Assembly (NCBI RefSeq): GCF_025766255.1 | Contig: NW_026516873.1 | Span: 1 to 48,023, forward strand | DNA: 48,023 nucleotides | DNA from: Zychaea mexicana | Taxonomy: Eukaryota > Mucoromycota > Mucoromycetes > Mucorales > Lichtheimiaceae | Reading direction: 5' to 3' | Part shown: positions 1 through 10,583 of the stretch, piece by piece | Layout of the letters: each line of letters starts with the position of its first letter | Numbering within the stretch: the first letter of the stretch is position 1 | Notes under the pieces: model-generated | Database searches by the model: none | What the model saw: the letters and a program-made list of their open reading frames with translations, nothing else | Told to the model about the DNA's origin: nothing | Made by a program: the position numbers and the translations under genes

Positions 1-222
1 TTTGTTGCCAAGCTTGCTGCTCTTCTGGCTTGCATAGTTGTGCTTTTCGTTGCGTTCGTCTTGTGGAAGCTCATCAACCACTTCCATCCCTTGCCTCCGA
101 TTACATTCTCGCTCATGTCGCTCCTACCCTACCTCTGTCCCGATTCCTCGCCGCGTCCCTCCCCGCCTCCTCCTCGATCTGATGATGATCAGGAGCTAGG
201 TGCTGCCACAGAGCGCGCCTGA
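1..222 (+). CDS. Partial ORF, 3' end of a possible single-pass membrane protein
   Basis: The first reading frame is open from base 1 to a TGA at 220-222, so this could be the 3' end of a gene that starts left of the window. The first 21 or so residues form a hydrophobic stretch (LAALLACIVVLFVAFVLWKL) followed by a His/Pro-containing linker, a Ser/Pro-rich tail and an acidic C-terminus (SDDDQELG). That layout would suit a transmembrane helix with a cytoplasmic tail. No family is recognised. Immediately after the stop lies an 84-bp tandem repeat whose reading frame is not maintained. The ORF may therefore be real coding sequence or a chance open frame in repetitive DNA. Confidence 0.25.
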   Translation, partial: FVAKLAALLACIVVLFVAFVLWKLINHFHPLPPITFSLMSLLPYLCPDSSPRPSPPPPRSDDDQELGAATERA

Positions 223-232
223 ACAGAAAAAA

Positions 233-570
233 AGTACGACGACGAGAAAGCCGCGAAGGACGACGCATTCCGCGCACAAGTACGACGCCGAAGCCGCGAA
301 GGTCGATGCCGCGCAAAGTACGACGACGAGAAAGCCGCGAAGGACGACGAATTCCGCGCACGAGTACGACGCCAAAGCCGCGAGGGAGGTGCCGCGCAAA
401 GTACGACGACGAGAAAGCCGCGAAGGACGACGCATTCCGCGCACAAGTACGACGCCGAAGCCGCGAAGGACGACGAATTCCGCGCACGAGTACGACGCCA
501 AAGCCGCGAAGGACGATGCCGCGCAAACGTACGACGAAGAGAAAGCCGCGAAGGACGAATTCCGCGCACT
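233..570 (+). repeat. Tandem repeat of about 84 bp, coding-like but out of frame
   Basis: Units begin with AGTACGACGACGAGAAAGCC at 233, 317 and 400, with a diverged and shortened unit from about 529. Each unit has two similar halves of about 46 and 38 bp, both of which would read Lys-Tyr-Asp-(Asp/Ala)-Glu-Lys-Ala-Ala-Lys-Asp-Asp if translated in their own frame. The two halves sit in different frames, and the second interval is 83 rather than 84 bp, so no single frame reads through the array as that motif. The block is much more G+C-rich than its surroundings. It is either a decayed protein-coding repeat or a non-coding minisatellite. Confidence 0.75.
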
Positions 571-614
571 ATGCCACCTATGCCCACCTATGCCACCTAT
601 GCCACTTATGCTGT
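568..614 (+). repeat. Short tandem repeat, ATGCCACCT-type units
   Basis: Four to five near-copies of a 9-10 bp unit (ATGCCACCT, ATGCCCACCT, ATGCCACCT, ATGCCACTT) follow directly on the 84-bp array. Translated, they would give Met-Pro-Pro or Tyr-Ala-Thr repeats depending on frame. It looks like a second small minisatellite attached to the first. Confidence 0.6.
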
Positions 615-1554
615 CTTCGTCCCTTTTTCCTGGTGCTGTCCATCACTTTCCGCCGTTACTGCCGTCGTCTCCATTTGCTCCGCTTTTTTTCTTCTTGTTT
701 TCCGGTGTCTGTTTGCGTGCGTTCTGCTGGGGTAAATATTCGATCTTGTGTTGAGCCCTATTTGCTTGATCTGCATAGAATACTAACCAATAATATTATC
801 ATCTCGTTTCAAGTAGAGCGTACTCTGTTGTTCGGTGGTGTCTGGCGGTTTCCGCCTTCGTCGGGCGTTGGGGAGCGGTCCGGCCATCCCAGTGGATGTT
901 TCTTCGAGGTAAAGGCAGGATTGAGTTGGCAGTGGCAGTGGCACTGCTACAGCCACCGGGGGTTGAAGGGATGTGGGGGGGCACATGGGGATAGCGATGA
1001 TGGTAGAGCCGGTGGTGGGGAGGGGAACAACGCTCTGGTTGTGTAGGCAGCAGGAATATACCATCGTGTCACATGTACAGCGGCGATTCTTGACAGCAAA
1101 TGACAACCCAAGGCGCCGAGCTTGTATATTTACGGTACGTACTGTGCTTTCTTTAATACCTACAACCATCTTTATAAGAAGAGGCTTACTAACTGATATA
1201 TCCTTTTTCCTTTCATTCTTTCCTTCTTCGTACTGCATTCAACTCGGATGTGGTTTGAAGAAGGCTACTAGAAACTTAAGGAATTTATTCCTTTCCCAGG
1301 GTTGTCATTCCAGTCAGTTCCAGCTCATGTGGATGGTGTTCCTGCAGAAGTCCTACCTGTACCAGGGCAATGTTGTTCCTCCAATCCCCGCCACCCGCTC
1401 AACCGGAGTTATCCTCGCCCTTTCCATGTCCTGGATCCCCCACCGGTTGTAGTCAGTGTCATGTCATGTAAGTCCAACTCCTTCCTTCACCTTTGCCTTG
1501 GGGATTCCTGAAGCTGGGGTGTCCGGACTGGGGTGTTTGGCCAGCGGTGTGTGT
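615..1554. other. No supported gene; intron-like signals only
   Basis: Open frames on both strands overlap here, but none shows a recognisable domain and their compositions look like chance. One stretch is intron-like: a GTACGT at about 1,136, a TTACTAAC branch-site-like motif near 1,187 and a pyrimidine-rich run before an AG at about 1,270. A low-expression or decayed multi-exon gene cannot be excluded. Confidence 0.4.
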
Positions 1555-2065
1555 GGTACGCCGCGATGGAAAGTGTCAGCTTTCCAGGCTAGCCGAGTAA
1601 AAACTTCGGGGTGTTGTGAGAATCCCGTCTTTGGCTTGATCACATCGTCTCGTGTGGTGTTGGTGGATGAATCATGGTGATTATGCTGCTACAGGTGGCG
1701 TCAGACTTCCAGGGCTTGGTTTCGAAACGAGGATTGACAGAATCCCGTCTTTGGCTTGATTATGCCATCTCATGTGGTCTTAGTGGATGAATCTGACGGA
1801 AAGTCATGGTGACTATGCTGCTACGGGTAGCGTCAGATTTCCAGGCTAGCCGAGTAAAAACAACCTCTTTTACTTGGTGTCGGTTCGAGGATAGACAGAA
1901 TCCCGTCTTTGGCTTGACCATGCCGTCTCCTATGGTATTGGTGGACGTATCTGACGAGCAGTCATGGTGGTTATGCCGATACAGGTGGCAACAGATTTCC
2001 GGGGCTTGGTTTCGAATCGAGGATTGGCAGAATTCCGTCTTTGGCTTGATCAGTCTATTGGCAGC
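1555..2065 (+). repeat. Imperfect tandem repeat, four units of about 120-160 bp
   Basis: The 18-bp core AATCCCGTCTTTGGCTTG starts at 1621, 1741 and 1899 (a one-base variant at 2031), giving intervals of 120, 158 and 132 bp. Around each core are further shared blocks: CAGATTTCCAGGCTAGCCGAG or a variant before it, and TGGTGGATGAATC plus a CATGGTG(A/G)TTATGC block after it. Units 1 and 3 share the AGGCTAGCCGAG form; units 2 and 4 share a GGGCTTGGTTTCGA form. This suggests that a two-unit block was duplicated. No function is apparent. Confidence 0.8.
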
Positions 2066-2109
2066 ACATTATCAAATACACAACATGCGAAATTTCTTTG
2101 ACGGTTTTT

Positions 2110-5100
2110 TTCTGATCTGACGTTCTTGATCATTACAACAACACCAACGACAGCGACAACGACATCGAACAAGCGTGCGTCCAAGGACAAGCAACATCCA
2201 TTCAAACGACGAATCGACATACTAGGGAAGGAGCAGATTTACTATCTACTGGTGATGCTATGGCGACAAGTACTTTTCAAACGGATGCGGGTATCTGCAC
2301 TCAAGATCCTCATCAAAAGGCGGTACATACATTCAAAACTTGCATGGGCGAATTAACTGCAAGTCGTCGTGTACAAACTCTGACATCAACTATTGTGGGT
2401 GGACAAAACGACCGAGACAAAAAGACGACACGTGTCTTTTGCGCGAATTGGACAGCAGTCGCTGACCTGTGGACATCGGCATGTAAGAAATTCTGAGCTG
2501 GTCAAAAAAATCGACAACAGTGGAATATGGCAATTATTTCAGTCCGTCGGAAATCAATAAGGTGGCAACAAAACAAACGACATTCGAGGAGACATCTTTT
2601 AATATGGTGGCTATTGGAAGCATAGGACATGAAGTTGGAAGTCGGCAACAGCACGTATGATAGCTTGTCAAGCTGGTCAACGATGTTTTTTTCCTCCAAA
2701 GATGGCAACTTTTGTTTATCTCTGCTTATGACAACGAAAACAACAGAGAGCAACAACCTTCAATCAAACCAAGAACAGTATTGTCTGTTGGCAGATAACC
2801 TGTGGCTACCGATGTGGCGGCAATCACACACAAGAAGCAAAAGCGACAAGGAATTACGAGAGCTAGGCAATGCACGATATGATATGACGTTATCTTGGCG
2901 AACCAGAGTTATTACACCACATATACGGCGGGAATACTCATGGCATCAACAATTTAGGCGGCAACACAGGGTCAATCGATTTTACACTGTGTGACAGCAC
3001 AAATCAAGCAGTAGCAAGGGCGGAAATGGTGACAAATCTACAGGGCAGCAAGGAGTACAAAACTCAAACGACAGAAAAAAGCAACATTGACGACACATTC
3101 GAAATGACAACAAGACCAAAGCTTTCATCAACAGTTGCAAGCTATAAAAAGGCAGAATTGACAACAAACGCGAGCGACATGAATCGCACAAAAGCAATGA
3201 CAGCAAAAGGCAAAAGCATCAGCAAGATTTAGGTGAAACTGACAACATTTCACACGACCGTTTAGTGGATACATAATAATAGTAAGTGTACAGTACGTGA
3301 CTATTTGATCAGGCCAATACTTAATTAAACAGGGAATGATACTTATATACATCTCCTCTTAGTAAACAAGGCGGCAAAGGTGGCACAAAAAGTCGGCGAT
3401 GAAGAGTCATAAAAAACATCGGTATGTGCAGCAGGGATATCACGGACAGCAATGCTCAGAGCTTTTTGAACAAGCCAGTATTCATATTAGCCAGTATCCT
3501 TTCTGCTTTGGTGGGTCTATGTAACACGGTGGCAAATGAACAAGCAGCAGGCAGTGGCAGCAAAAACAAAAAAAACCGCCCAAGGGCATCAAACAAGACA
3601 TTGCCTCTAAGGACAGTATCAGCAAGTGAATGATGGAACGACACGACGGCACTTTCACAATATCAATGGCCGAACGAAGCTGGCTCGTCATTCATATACA
3701 ACTGTCAAATATACAACAACAAGCAAGCAACGAACATTAAAGCGCGTCCGAAACCACTACACGACGAGGGAAACAATCAAGGTCTCTTGATGCACAGAAG
3801 AACAAGACAAGACATGTGATCAAGATCTACACACTATGGACTTCCAAGCATACTCATTGGTTTACGGCAGCAATACAATCATAGTAGGAGACTAACAGGT
3901 AATTTGAATGTCGATGATGTGAGGCTGAAACAGAAATATGATGCAATTAGTACCACTGGGAATACATACTTATCAAGCTCAAATGAATCTAGTAGTGAAA
4001 ACAGCGACCAGTGTAGCCGGGCATGATGCAGACAAGGAAGGACACTTGTTATCATCCTTTCCTTGTCATGCGTTGGCAGCAACAAGAAACATCACTAGAG
4101 AGAGATGGTGGCAGTCTCTATTCCAGTCGTGAATGATAGTGCAAATCAAAAAGGAGAACAATCACGTATAGTAGTATCGTGGTAAGGAAACCCAACGCAC
4201 TTTATGCTCATTACTTTTGTAAACACTTGTGCTCACTGTGATTTTACTCTATCTTCTTTATTAGTGAAGGTCTCTTTCCACAAATCAAGATCCGCCAAAA
4301 TATACACCTATTCTTTGTCTGACAGATTGCTAGTAAGTTATTTTCTATGTAATGATGGCCCCCCCAAAAAAAGCAAGAAATCGAAAAAAAAAAAGTAGTG
4401 TTAGTCTTAGTTTAGAAAAATATACAGTAATCAGCAAAACCAAGTCCGTGACACAAAACGCGAAGCTCAAGGCAATGGAAGAAGCAAAAGCCAGTGTCGC
4501 GAAACGAAAAGGCGTCACTGACGTTTGATGGAGCACGAGGCCAAGAAGGCACACAAAAGAGGACATCAGTCGTATCATCGAATGGGCTTATTCATATCAC
4601 ACGCACAACAGCAGCGTTAAAACAAGTCTTGACAGATATGTTATACAAGCATATTTAGATACCATCAACAAAACAAAGAGAAATCAACACGCAGAACAGC
4701 CAATTCTATTATCCACATCATACACAAAAACAACGTCAAGCCATGGCCAACACGAACACGCCATCAAGTTAAACTGCACAGGACGAGCGAAGGGATTGGT
4801 AATATTGACAGTACGTACAAACAGAAAACAGCAACAGGTGCTCAAATTTCATCTAATCGTCACTATCTAACATAAAAAGCTCTTTGACGTTCATCTGTTT
4901 AGGTCTAAGACTATTTCCATCGCCAAAATAACCTCAACGATCATCAGTGCAAGACATAGATTCGAAGCATAGGAGTTCAACTTTCAAGTCGCAACTCAGG
5001 ACAACGCCGTCTATGCAAAAGAGCGAAGTCAAGATGATCAACTAGGAAATGCGAAAATACGGTTCGTGGCTCAAAAAAAAAAACAAAAAAGAACAGGGGG
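2110..5100 (+). repeat. CAA/ACA-rich dispersed repeat element, left copy
   Basis: About 3 kb in which the + strand is strongly enriched in CAA, ACA, GACA and GGCAAC-type words, so the opposite strand is T/G/C-rich. An inverted copy lies at about 45,500-48,023, and a shorter diverged direct copy of its 2,540-3,045 portion lies at 7,240-7,690. Short ORFs occur on both strands but none resembles a reverse transcriptase, integrase, transposase or helicase. Terminal inverted repeats or LTRs were not found. The left limit is approximate, because it grades from the 130-bp tandem array. It is best described as a non-autonomous or decayed mobile repeat of unknown class. Confidence 0.55.
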
Positions 5101-5104
5101 CTAT

Positions 5105-6089
5105 CATTACTTAGGACGTGAACTTACTAACAGCTGCAGGACTACACGACTCTTTTTATAAGTACTCAAGTCAAAACATCACCTAGATTAGAAATGCATA
5201 TATATATAATTACAAATAAAGCTCTAAATTCAGTACAAACATAAATGATGTTTTTTTCAACGAAAAGAAAATCAGTGTTTGTAACCATATGTGAGTTTCC
5301 GAAGAACGACTGCCAAAGGCTCACCATGTATGTAGTATGTCAATACTGATGTTAAATGAAAGCGAAAGGATTAGGAGCTAAAGTGTGGCTATATTTTCAA
5401 GTAAGGTACCTGCAACGCAACTCTTCTTCTGTATATCACACAATACTTTGACATCATAAATTGCAAAGCAGTTATCCTGGGCTACATCGTTATACATAAT
5501 GAGCCATAAAACTACACTTTGTACAAAGATGTTTGGATGTGAAGTAGTAGTCAGAGTAGCCTTCATAAGAGGTAACATTAGGAATGGAGCTATGATACAG
5601 TATCACTGTAAGAGGGCGGTTTGTATGGTAAGGAAACGACATATCTCAGAACGATGATGATCAATATGTTTCTCACACTATCAATACTACAATGCCTTCT
5701 ATGTACCAAAGCAAAAGAATGATTCCACCATATCTACCACTTGCTCAGAAAATGGAATAAGAGTATATAATTACATCGCAAGAGTACCGTATAATAGAAT
5801 ACAGACTTCTTGCAATGGCTACTGTAGCAGCATGATGAACGTGCTGCTGTACATAGTTACGTGGTCTCTCAATCTGCTGTGTGTATTCTTTTATACAATC
5901 ACGAGAGCCTTTTGTTCCCACAGTAGCGAGATAGACTAAGCTTCTTTCTATTATGCAAAAGCATCGAGAAGTACTTGGGGGTTTTTAGCTCCCTTTCTTT
6001 CTTCTTCTTCTTCTTCCGGATTCCCTTGTTTAGCACTAATAGCAGTTTGAATCGAATACCATTAATACCTTCATACTACCAAGATTAAA
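5105..6089 (+). other. Duplicated upstream region of the SDR pseudogene
   Basis: This A+T-rich segment is the counterpart of the upstream region of the intact right-arm SDR (about 44,495-45,480). It holds a TACTAAC motif near 5,130 and, at about 5,990-6,020, a CT-rich run of TTCTTC repeats just before the former start codon. Several small indels separate the two copies. No gene is seen in it. It is likely an inactive promoter region copied with the gene. Confidence 0.5.
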
Positions 6090-7021
6090 ATGACAGTTGG
6101 TGAAAAGCCTTTTGCAGGAAAAGTAGTAGTAATTACGGGAGCAAGCCGAATATAGGTAAAGCGATAGCTACGGAGCTGGTTAACAAGGAGCCAAAGTTGT
6201 CATTGGAGATATCCTTGATTCCAAAGGAGACGTGACCGTGCGTGAGCTTAATGATCTTGCTGGGTTGGTATAAAAGTCTACGAATTATGGAAAATATGTA
6301 AAATTATCGATACGTTTGTTAATAACCTGATGGATTTACTATCAAAGCGATCAGGTTGCCGCATACGTCCATACCGATGTTACAAAGTATAGCAACAATG
6401 CCGCCCTTTTTTAGTTGGCCGAAAAACAGTTTGGTGGCGTTATTGTGTGTATATATGCTATCACTGCAAATCAATCAACAGAGGTCCTCGTTATAACAAC
6501 AGCGTATCATTGTATTTTACGATATAAGAGTGCTAACTTTACCGCTGAAATTGGAAGCAAGGCAAACACAATATTTATGCTTCTTGATGGTACAGTACGC
6601 GCCGTCGATGACGGGTTCATAAATTACTCAAATATGATTTGCTTATAGGAGAAAATGCGACTTACTAACAGATGTCTGGTAAATATAAATGAAATGGATG
6701 AGCGGATGATGGCAATAAATACAACAGCATTAATCATGGGAAACAAAGTCGCTATGCTTCATCTTGCCAAACGAACTGGAGGCGTTATCATCAACTTGGC
6801 ATCAGCCGCTGGTCTTAGTGGAACACCGTAAGATTTTATTTGTTGTTAATATTTTCCATCTGGTATTTTAGGACAATGATGATGATGATGATGATTTTTA
6901 TTTTAAATGTGAGAACATTAGAGCTGTAGACATCTACTGTGCGTCTAAATTCGGTGTTGTCGGATGGGTGCGCTCATGCGGGATTTACCACGCTGTTTGT
7001 AATGTTCTGGTGAATGCTGTT
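6090..7021 (+). pseudogene. SDR pseudogene, exons 1-5 (copy of the SDR at 42,861-44,494)
   Basis: The sequence matches exons 1-5 of the right-arm SDR, starting with the same ATG context (MTVGEKPFAGKV). Several breaks are visible against that copy. Single-base deletions occur at about 6,150 (in the nucleotide-binding loop) and about 6,188. A CAG-to-TAG change creates a stop at 6412-6414. The exon 3 equivalent has lost the NAG motif (it reads Thr-Ala-Glu where the intact gene reads Asn-Ala-Gly). The acceptor AG before exon 4, near 6,690, has become AA. The YCASK active-site motif is still readable at about 6,937. The homology stops near the exon 5 donor, so the copy is also truncated. It should not yield a functional enzyme. 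Confidence 0.88.
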
Positions 7022-7029
7022 TAAGAATT

Positions 7030-7760
7030 TACATGATCTTTTTCCATCAAAATAATCAACGTCAATTCAACGAAATGAAACAATGCTTATGCATCTCTTT
7101 TTATGACGAGAACTTGTGGCAACAACAACAACGCAGCAGAAAGATGGGTTTGGCATTGAAATTTAATGTAACGTCCACAAGAGACAAAAGACAAGGGTAC
7201 TTGAAATCGGAAACAGTAAAATATGTCAAGTATCCAGTGAATCATTATCAAATCAATAAGGTGGCTACAGAACAATGACACTTGAGACGACATCTTTCAA
7301 TATGGTGGCGATGTGAAGCAAAGGACATGATGATAAAAGTTGGCAGCAGCACGTATGATAACTATGCAAGCTGGTCAGCAACGTGCTCTTCAAGTATGCG
7401 ACTCTTATTTATCTCTGCTTATGGCTACAAAAACAACAAAGCGTGGCAGCTTTCAAAGTTAGCAACAACAATCTATCATGTGGAAACTACTGTGCGGCTA
7501 TGAAAGTGACGGCAATTAAACGCAGAAGGCAAAGGCTTTTGGGCGACTATGCCGGCTTGGCAATGTCTGATCTGATTTGGCAATATCCCAAGCAAGCCAG
7601 AGTTGCGACAGCACTGGGTCGTCAACCTTCACTGTGTGACAGCATAAATCAAGTGGCAGCAAGTGTGGAAATTGTGACAAATGTAGCTTACATTAGGTTG
7701 AAGATATACAGCATTAAATACAAAAATAAAAGTGTAACTGGATTGTTCATACATCAATCC
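7030..7760 (+). repeat. Second, diverged copy of the CAA-rich repeat inside the left SDR locus
   Basis: Positions 7,240-7,690 align with 2,540-3,045 in the same orientation. Shared blocks include AAATCAATAAGGTGGC, the run around AGCACGTATGATA, and CACTGTGTGACAGCA with its flanks. The two copies are clearly diverged, much more than the two arms of the inverted duplication. It sits between SDR exon 5 and the later SDR exons, so it lies in what would have been intron 5. Confidence 0.75.
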
Positions 7761-8534
7761 TTCAAATTGAACTGCGATATATTCATGTGTACATAACCTT
7801 TTTTTGTGTAGACAGTAAGTCCCGTGAATACAACCTAGTACCCATCCTAGATATCGTTTTTGTAGTGTCCACCATTACTGAAAAACTAGAATAGTAATTC
7901 TACAGTCACTAAGAAGTACTATGCAAGAAACAAGAATAGCTAGTAGTTTATTTTTATTGAACATTTACACATAAGCATCTACGAGACTGTGCTGTCTTTG
8001 GCACATATTTACAAAGGAAGAAGATTATAGACTAACATTAGGAGAAGCATCTTCGATGTGACAATTCTCAGGGTTTATTGCCGTGTAGCATCTGAGTAAC
8101 CCCTAGGTACCCGTTTTAACGCGGCTGGGCCGGTCGCAGGTAATCCTATAGCAAATGTAGTATGAAAAAAAAACACGTACAAATGTTTATAGTTCAATAA
8201 TGACTTTTCACAATAGTAAGCCTGGTAGTAGGTATAGAAGTGCGACCGAGTTAGCCATCCTAGCTTTTCAAGAATTTCTTTCACAGTACATCTCGTTGAG
8301 TTTTGACTGTTTAATTAGTAAGTTTGCATCATGTTCCCAAACAACACTTCGCAACTAGCAGACCAAAGGTACACATTCTGAATTTAATTCTCGCGTTTGT
8401 TCCTCATGAATACAAGTATGGTATATCTTCATGCCTTTACTACATACTTGTCGCGATCGTTATATTCCTGTTACTGATTTTCAACAAGAGAAAATTACCA
8501 ACACAAATAATTTTCCTGTGCCGGTGATAACTAG
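7761..8534. other. Spacer without a supported gene
   Basis: A+T-rich sequence between the repeat copy and the SDR C-terminal exons. Short ORFs on both strands (for example 8,075-8,284 on the minus strand) have no recognisable features. I looked for the missing SDR exon 6 (the Cys-Pro microexon) and did not find it. Confidence 0.4.
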
Positions 8535-9032
8535 ATACGGAATCGGTTATTGATCTAAGACAGAAGGAAAGCCAAGGCAAACGCTTCACTGAAAAGGTTT
8601 TGCGCATTGCACATAACAACAGCCGAGACATTTGTTAAGGTTGTAATGTTGTTAATCGAAGATGAAACACAAAACAGTATGTTCTGATATGAGTGTTAAA
8701 GACCCCCATGTTAGCTCGTGGTTACTCTTTTCTCGGTTTCTTTGCGCTAATGCTTATGAACTTATAGCACAAACATTGATGGTTCTACCTAATGGTCAAA
8801 TTCGAGAGCAGCCTCCTACCCCTTTGTCGCGTAAGTATACATAGATAGAGTGAGCTTTGCTGCATGTAACACAGTGCCGATGGTAACTCTTATTCAAATT
8901 TCCCTCTTCCACTGAATAGCTGAAGTGACAATGGAGGAAGGCAGACAGATTGCAGCCAAGAAGACTCCGGATGTTATGGTTTATTACAGAAAGCAGCTCG
9001 CCAGAGGGAGGGAATTTAGGTTTTTTGCATGA
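8535..9032 (+). pseudogene. SDR C-terminal exons 7-9, diverged relic
   Basis: Three exon-like pieces match the C-terminal exons of the right-arm SDR in order, phase and size. 8535-8676 (142 bp versus 138) begins Asp-Thr-Glu-Ser like Glu-Thr-Glu-Leu and has one frameshift near 8,608. 8768-8830 (63 bp, the same length) reads AQTLMVLPNGQ where the intact gene reads AQTLVVLPDGV. 8920-9032 contains VYYRKQLARGRE against AYYRKRLAEARE and ends in TGA. Splice sites (TAG acceptors, GTAAG and GTATG donors) are mostly intact. Protein similarity to the right copy is far lower than for exons 1-5 of the same locus, so this piece has a different history. Confidence 0.75.
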
Positions 9033-10583
9033 AAAACTCGTATCAGCAGCGGTACTAGTAGTTTACATTTACCAGTAACGTGCTATAGGGTTGAATTGAG
9101 CATATTGTAGTTTAAAAGCTTTTCATCCCCCTACAATACCTTATAAATATATCGTATTTTGTTGGATTATCTTAACACAACTCAAGTCATCCCACTGATG
9201 GTATGGGAAGCAAAGGATGTATATCCGGATTTTGAGAAACCTTTTTACGTTAGCTGCAGCGAGCAGTCGAGTTGGCAGCTGGTAGTGAATGTAAGGAATT
9301 CTAAATTTTGGTTAGAGAACTTTCAAAGTGCGGATTCTATGCATATTGATGGAGGGTCAGAAAAAAAAAAGTAGAACCTGTGAAACTACAAAAAAGTAAG
9401 CCGATAGCGCGTGATGTTTCACAAGCAGTCGAGACTATACAGGTGGCAGTAGGCTGGATGATGTTTGTTTGCGCGCAGGGGCGTCTAATCCGTTTCAGTA
9501 AAGTGACAGAAGTACATATAGTTCAATGGATTTGATAATCTGAAAGAAGCAACAAGAAGCGTTTCTATTTGTAAAAGCACGCAACAGGCACAACCGGCAT
9601 TATGTATATGCGGTGCTTGAGGAAAGTTACGTAGAGCTAATAAATGTCCTTGCGAAGTACTAATTTGCTATCTTACTCAGCACGAGAGCACTATGCAAAA
9701 GTTTTAAAAAAATTGAATGTAAGGATGCAAAGTTTACATACGCTACTACTACTAAGGGCAGCTCGATAGTGCTGCAACATTAGCAGTGACGAAGAAGGTG
9801 AAGTACAAACTTTATTAGGGTGTGGGGTGAGTTATCGTTTAGTGTGCCCCTCGTGGTATGGAGGCGTACAAAAAAGAAAGCGCGCCGCTAATTATTCATC
9901 ATTATCTGTAAATGCTGGATTTGCAGCCAAGGTACCCGATTCTTTTAAATTTACTGCGTGCGCTTACTGCTACACATATGTTTTATTAAATAACAGAGTC
10001 GTTTCCTTTGGATATCCATTAGTAAAACCTAGTATAATGCTGACGCTTGCCTAAGCTAACAATGGTAACATTTTGCAGTTGTAGTCAGTTCACGTCGCTT
10101 CTCTTCCGAGGGGACAGCTGTTCCGCTCATCGCGCTCTCGTTTATGCATTGGCGCTTGGGTTAATAGCACTAGAACAGGCTTCGTGTGACAATTTTCGCA
10201 GTTTATAGTGCACCGAATTCATTCCCCGTCGAGCATTTTCAATAAGCGGGTTCGAATGACGTACACTGCGAAACGCAACTCTCTCTTTTTCTTTGTCACC
10301 TCTCCTACCAACTTACCTAGTCTTCCCCTTCCTTCTTGAACTGGACATAACGAGAGTTACCTGAGAAATTACCACCACGATCTGTATATATAGGTGAGCG
10401 TTAAAGGGGAAATTGAGCACTTTTGTTATTCTCTTTTCGGTGGTGCCGAAAGAAATAAAGGGTTTCCACAGGGATCTTTAAAGTTCGGGACAGCAGTCGG
10501 TGCTAACTAACTTACGACGTGACGCTTTCCCTTGTCTCTTTCTCTCTTTTTTTTATACACTCATTCAAATATAGTCTTGGATC
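9033..10583. other. Intergenic region upstream of the HECT ligase gene
   Basis: No gene is supported. Two short + strand ORFs (9,159-9,374 and 9,827-10,054, 71 and 75 codons) have no recognised domain and are probably chance. The last 500 bp become less A+T-rich and end in a pyrimidine-rich tract (about 10,525-10,560) directly before the start of the HECT ligase, as is common in fungal promoters. Confidence 0.5.
10385..10391 (+). promoter_or_regulatory. Possible TATA element of the HECT ligase gene
   Basis: A TATATATA-like run lies about 195 bp before the ATG at 10,584. A CT-rich tract lies between it and the start codon. The placement fits a fungal core promoter, but this is position-based inference only. 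Confidence 0.3.

Larger units (their letters stand above)
2705..7050 (+). repeat. Left arm of a large inverted duplication
   Basis: This segment matches the reverse complement of about 43,520-48,023. Anchors are collinear: 3424 pairs with 47302, 3938 with 46786, 4204 with 46520, and the SDR start 6090 with 44494. The coordinate sum drifts from 50,726 to about 50,580 because of indels. The match is close in the repeat element and lower, with several small indels, in the SDR upstream region. The homology fades just after SDR exon 5 at about 7,020-7,050. The arm contains the CAA-rich element, an SDR upstream region (about 5,105-6,089) and exons 1-5 of an SDR pseudogene. Confidence 0.9.

Noticed and set aside
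306..1046. 246-codon ORF through the left tandem repeat
   Set aside because: It runs through a repeat in which all frames stay open because of composition, and continues into unrelated sequence with no domain; it is a by-product of the G+C-rich repeat.
783..1238. 151-codon minus-strand ORF
   Set aside because: No recognisable motif, overlaps other open frames, and the composition changes abruptly along it.
2110..5100. CRISPR-like or satellite interpretation of the CAA-rich region
   Set aside because: There is no regular period or conserved repeat-spacer pattern; the words are degenerate and irregularly spaced.
10241..10260. GGTTCGAAT-like T-loop suggesting a tRNA
   Set aside because: No acceptor, D-arm or anticodon stem could be paired around it.
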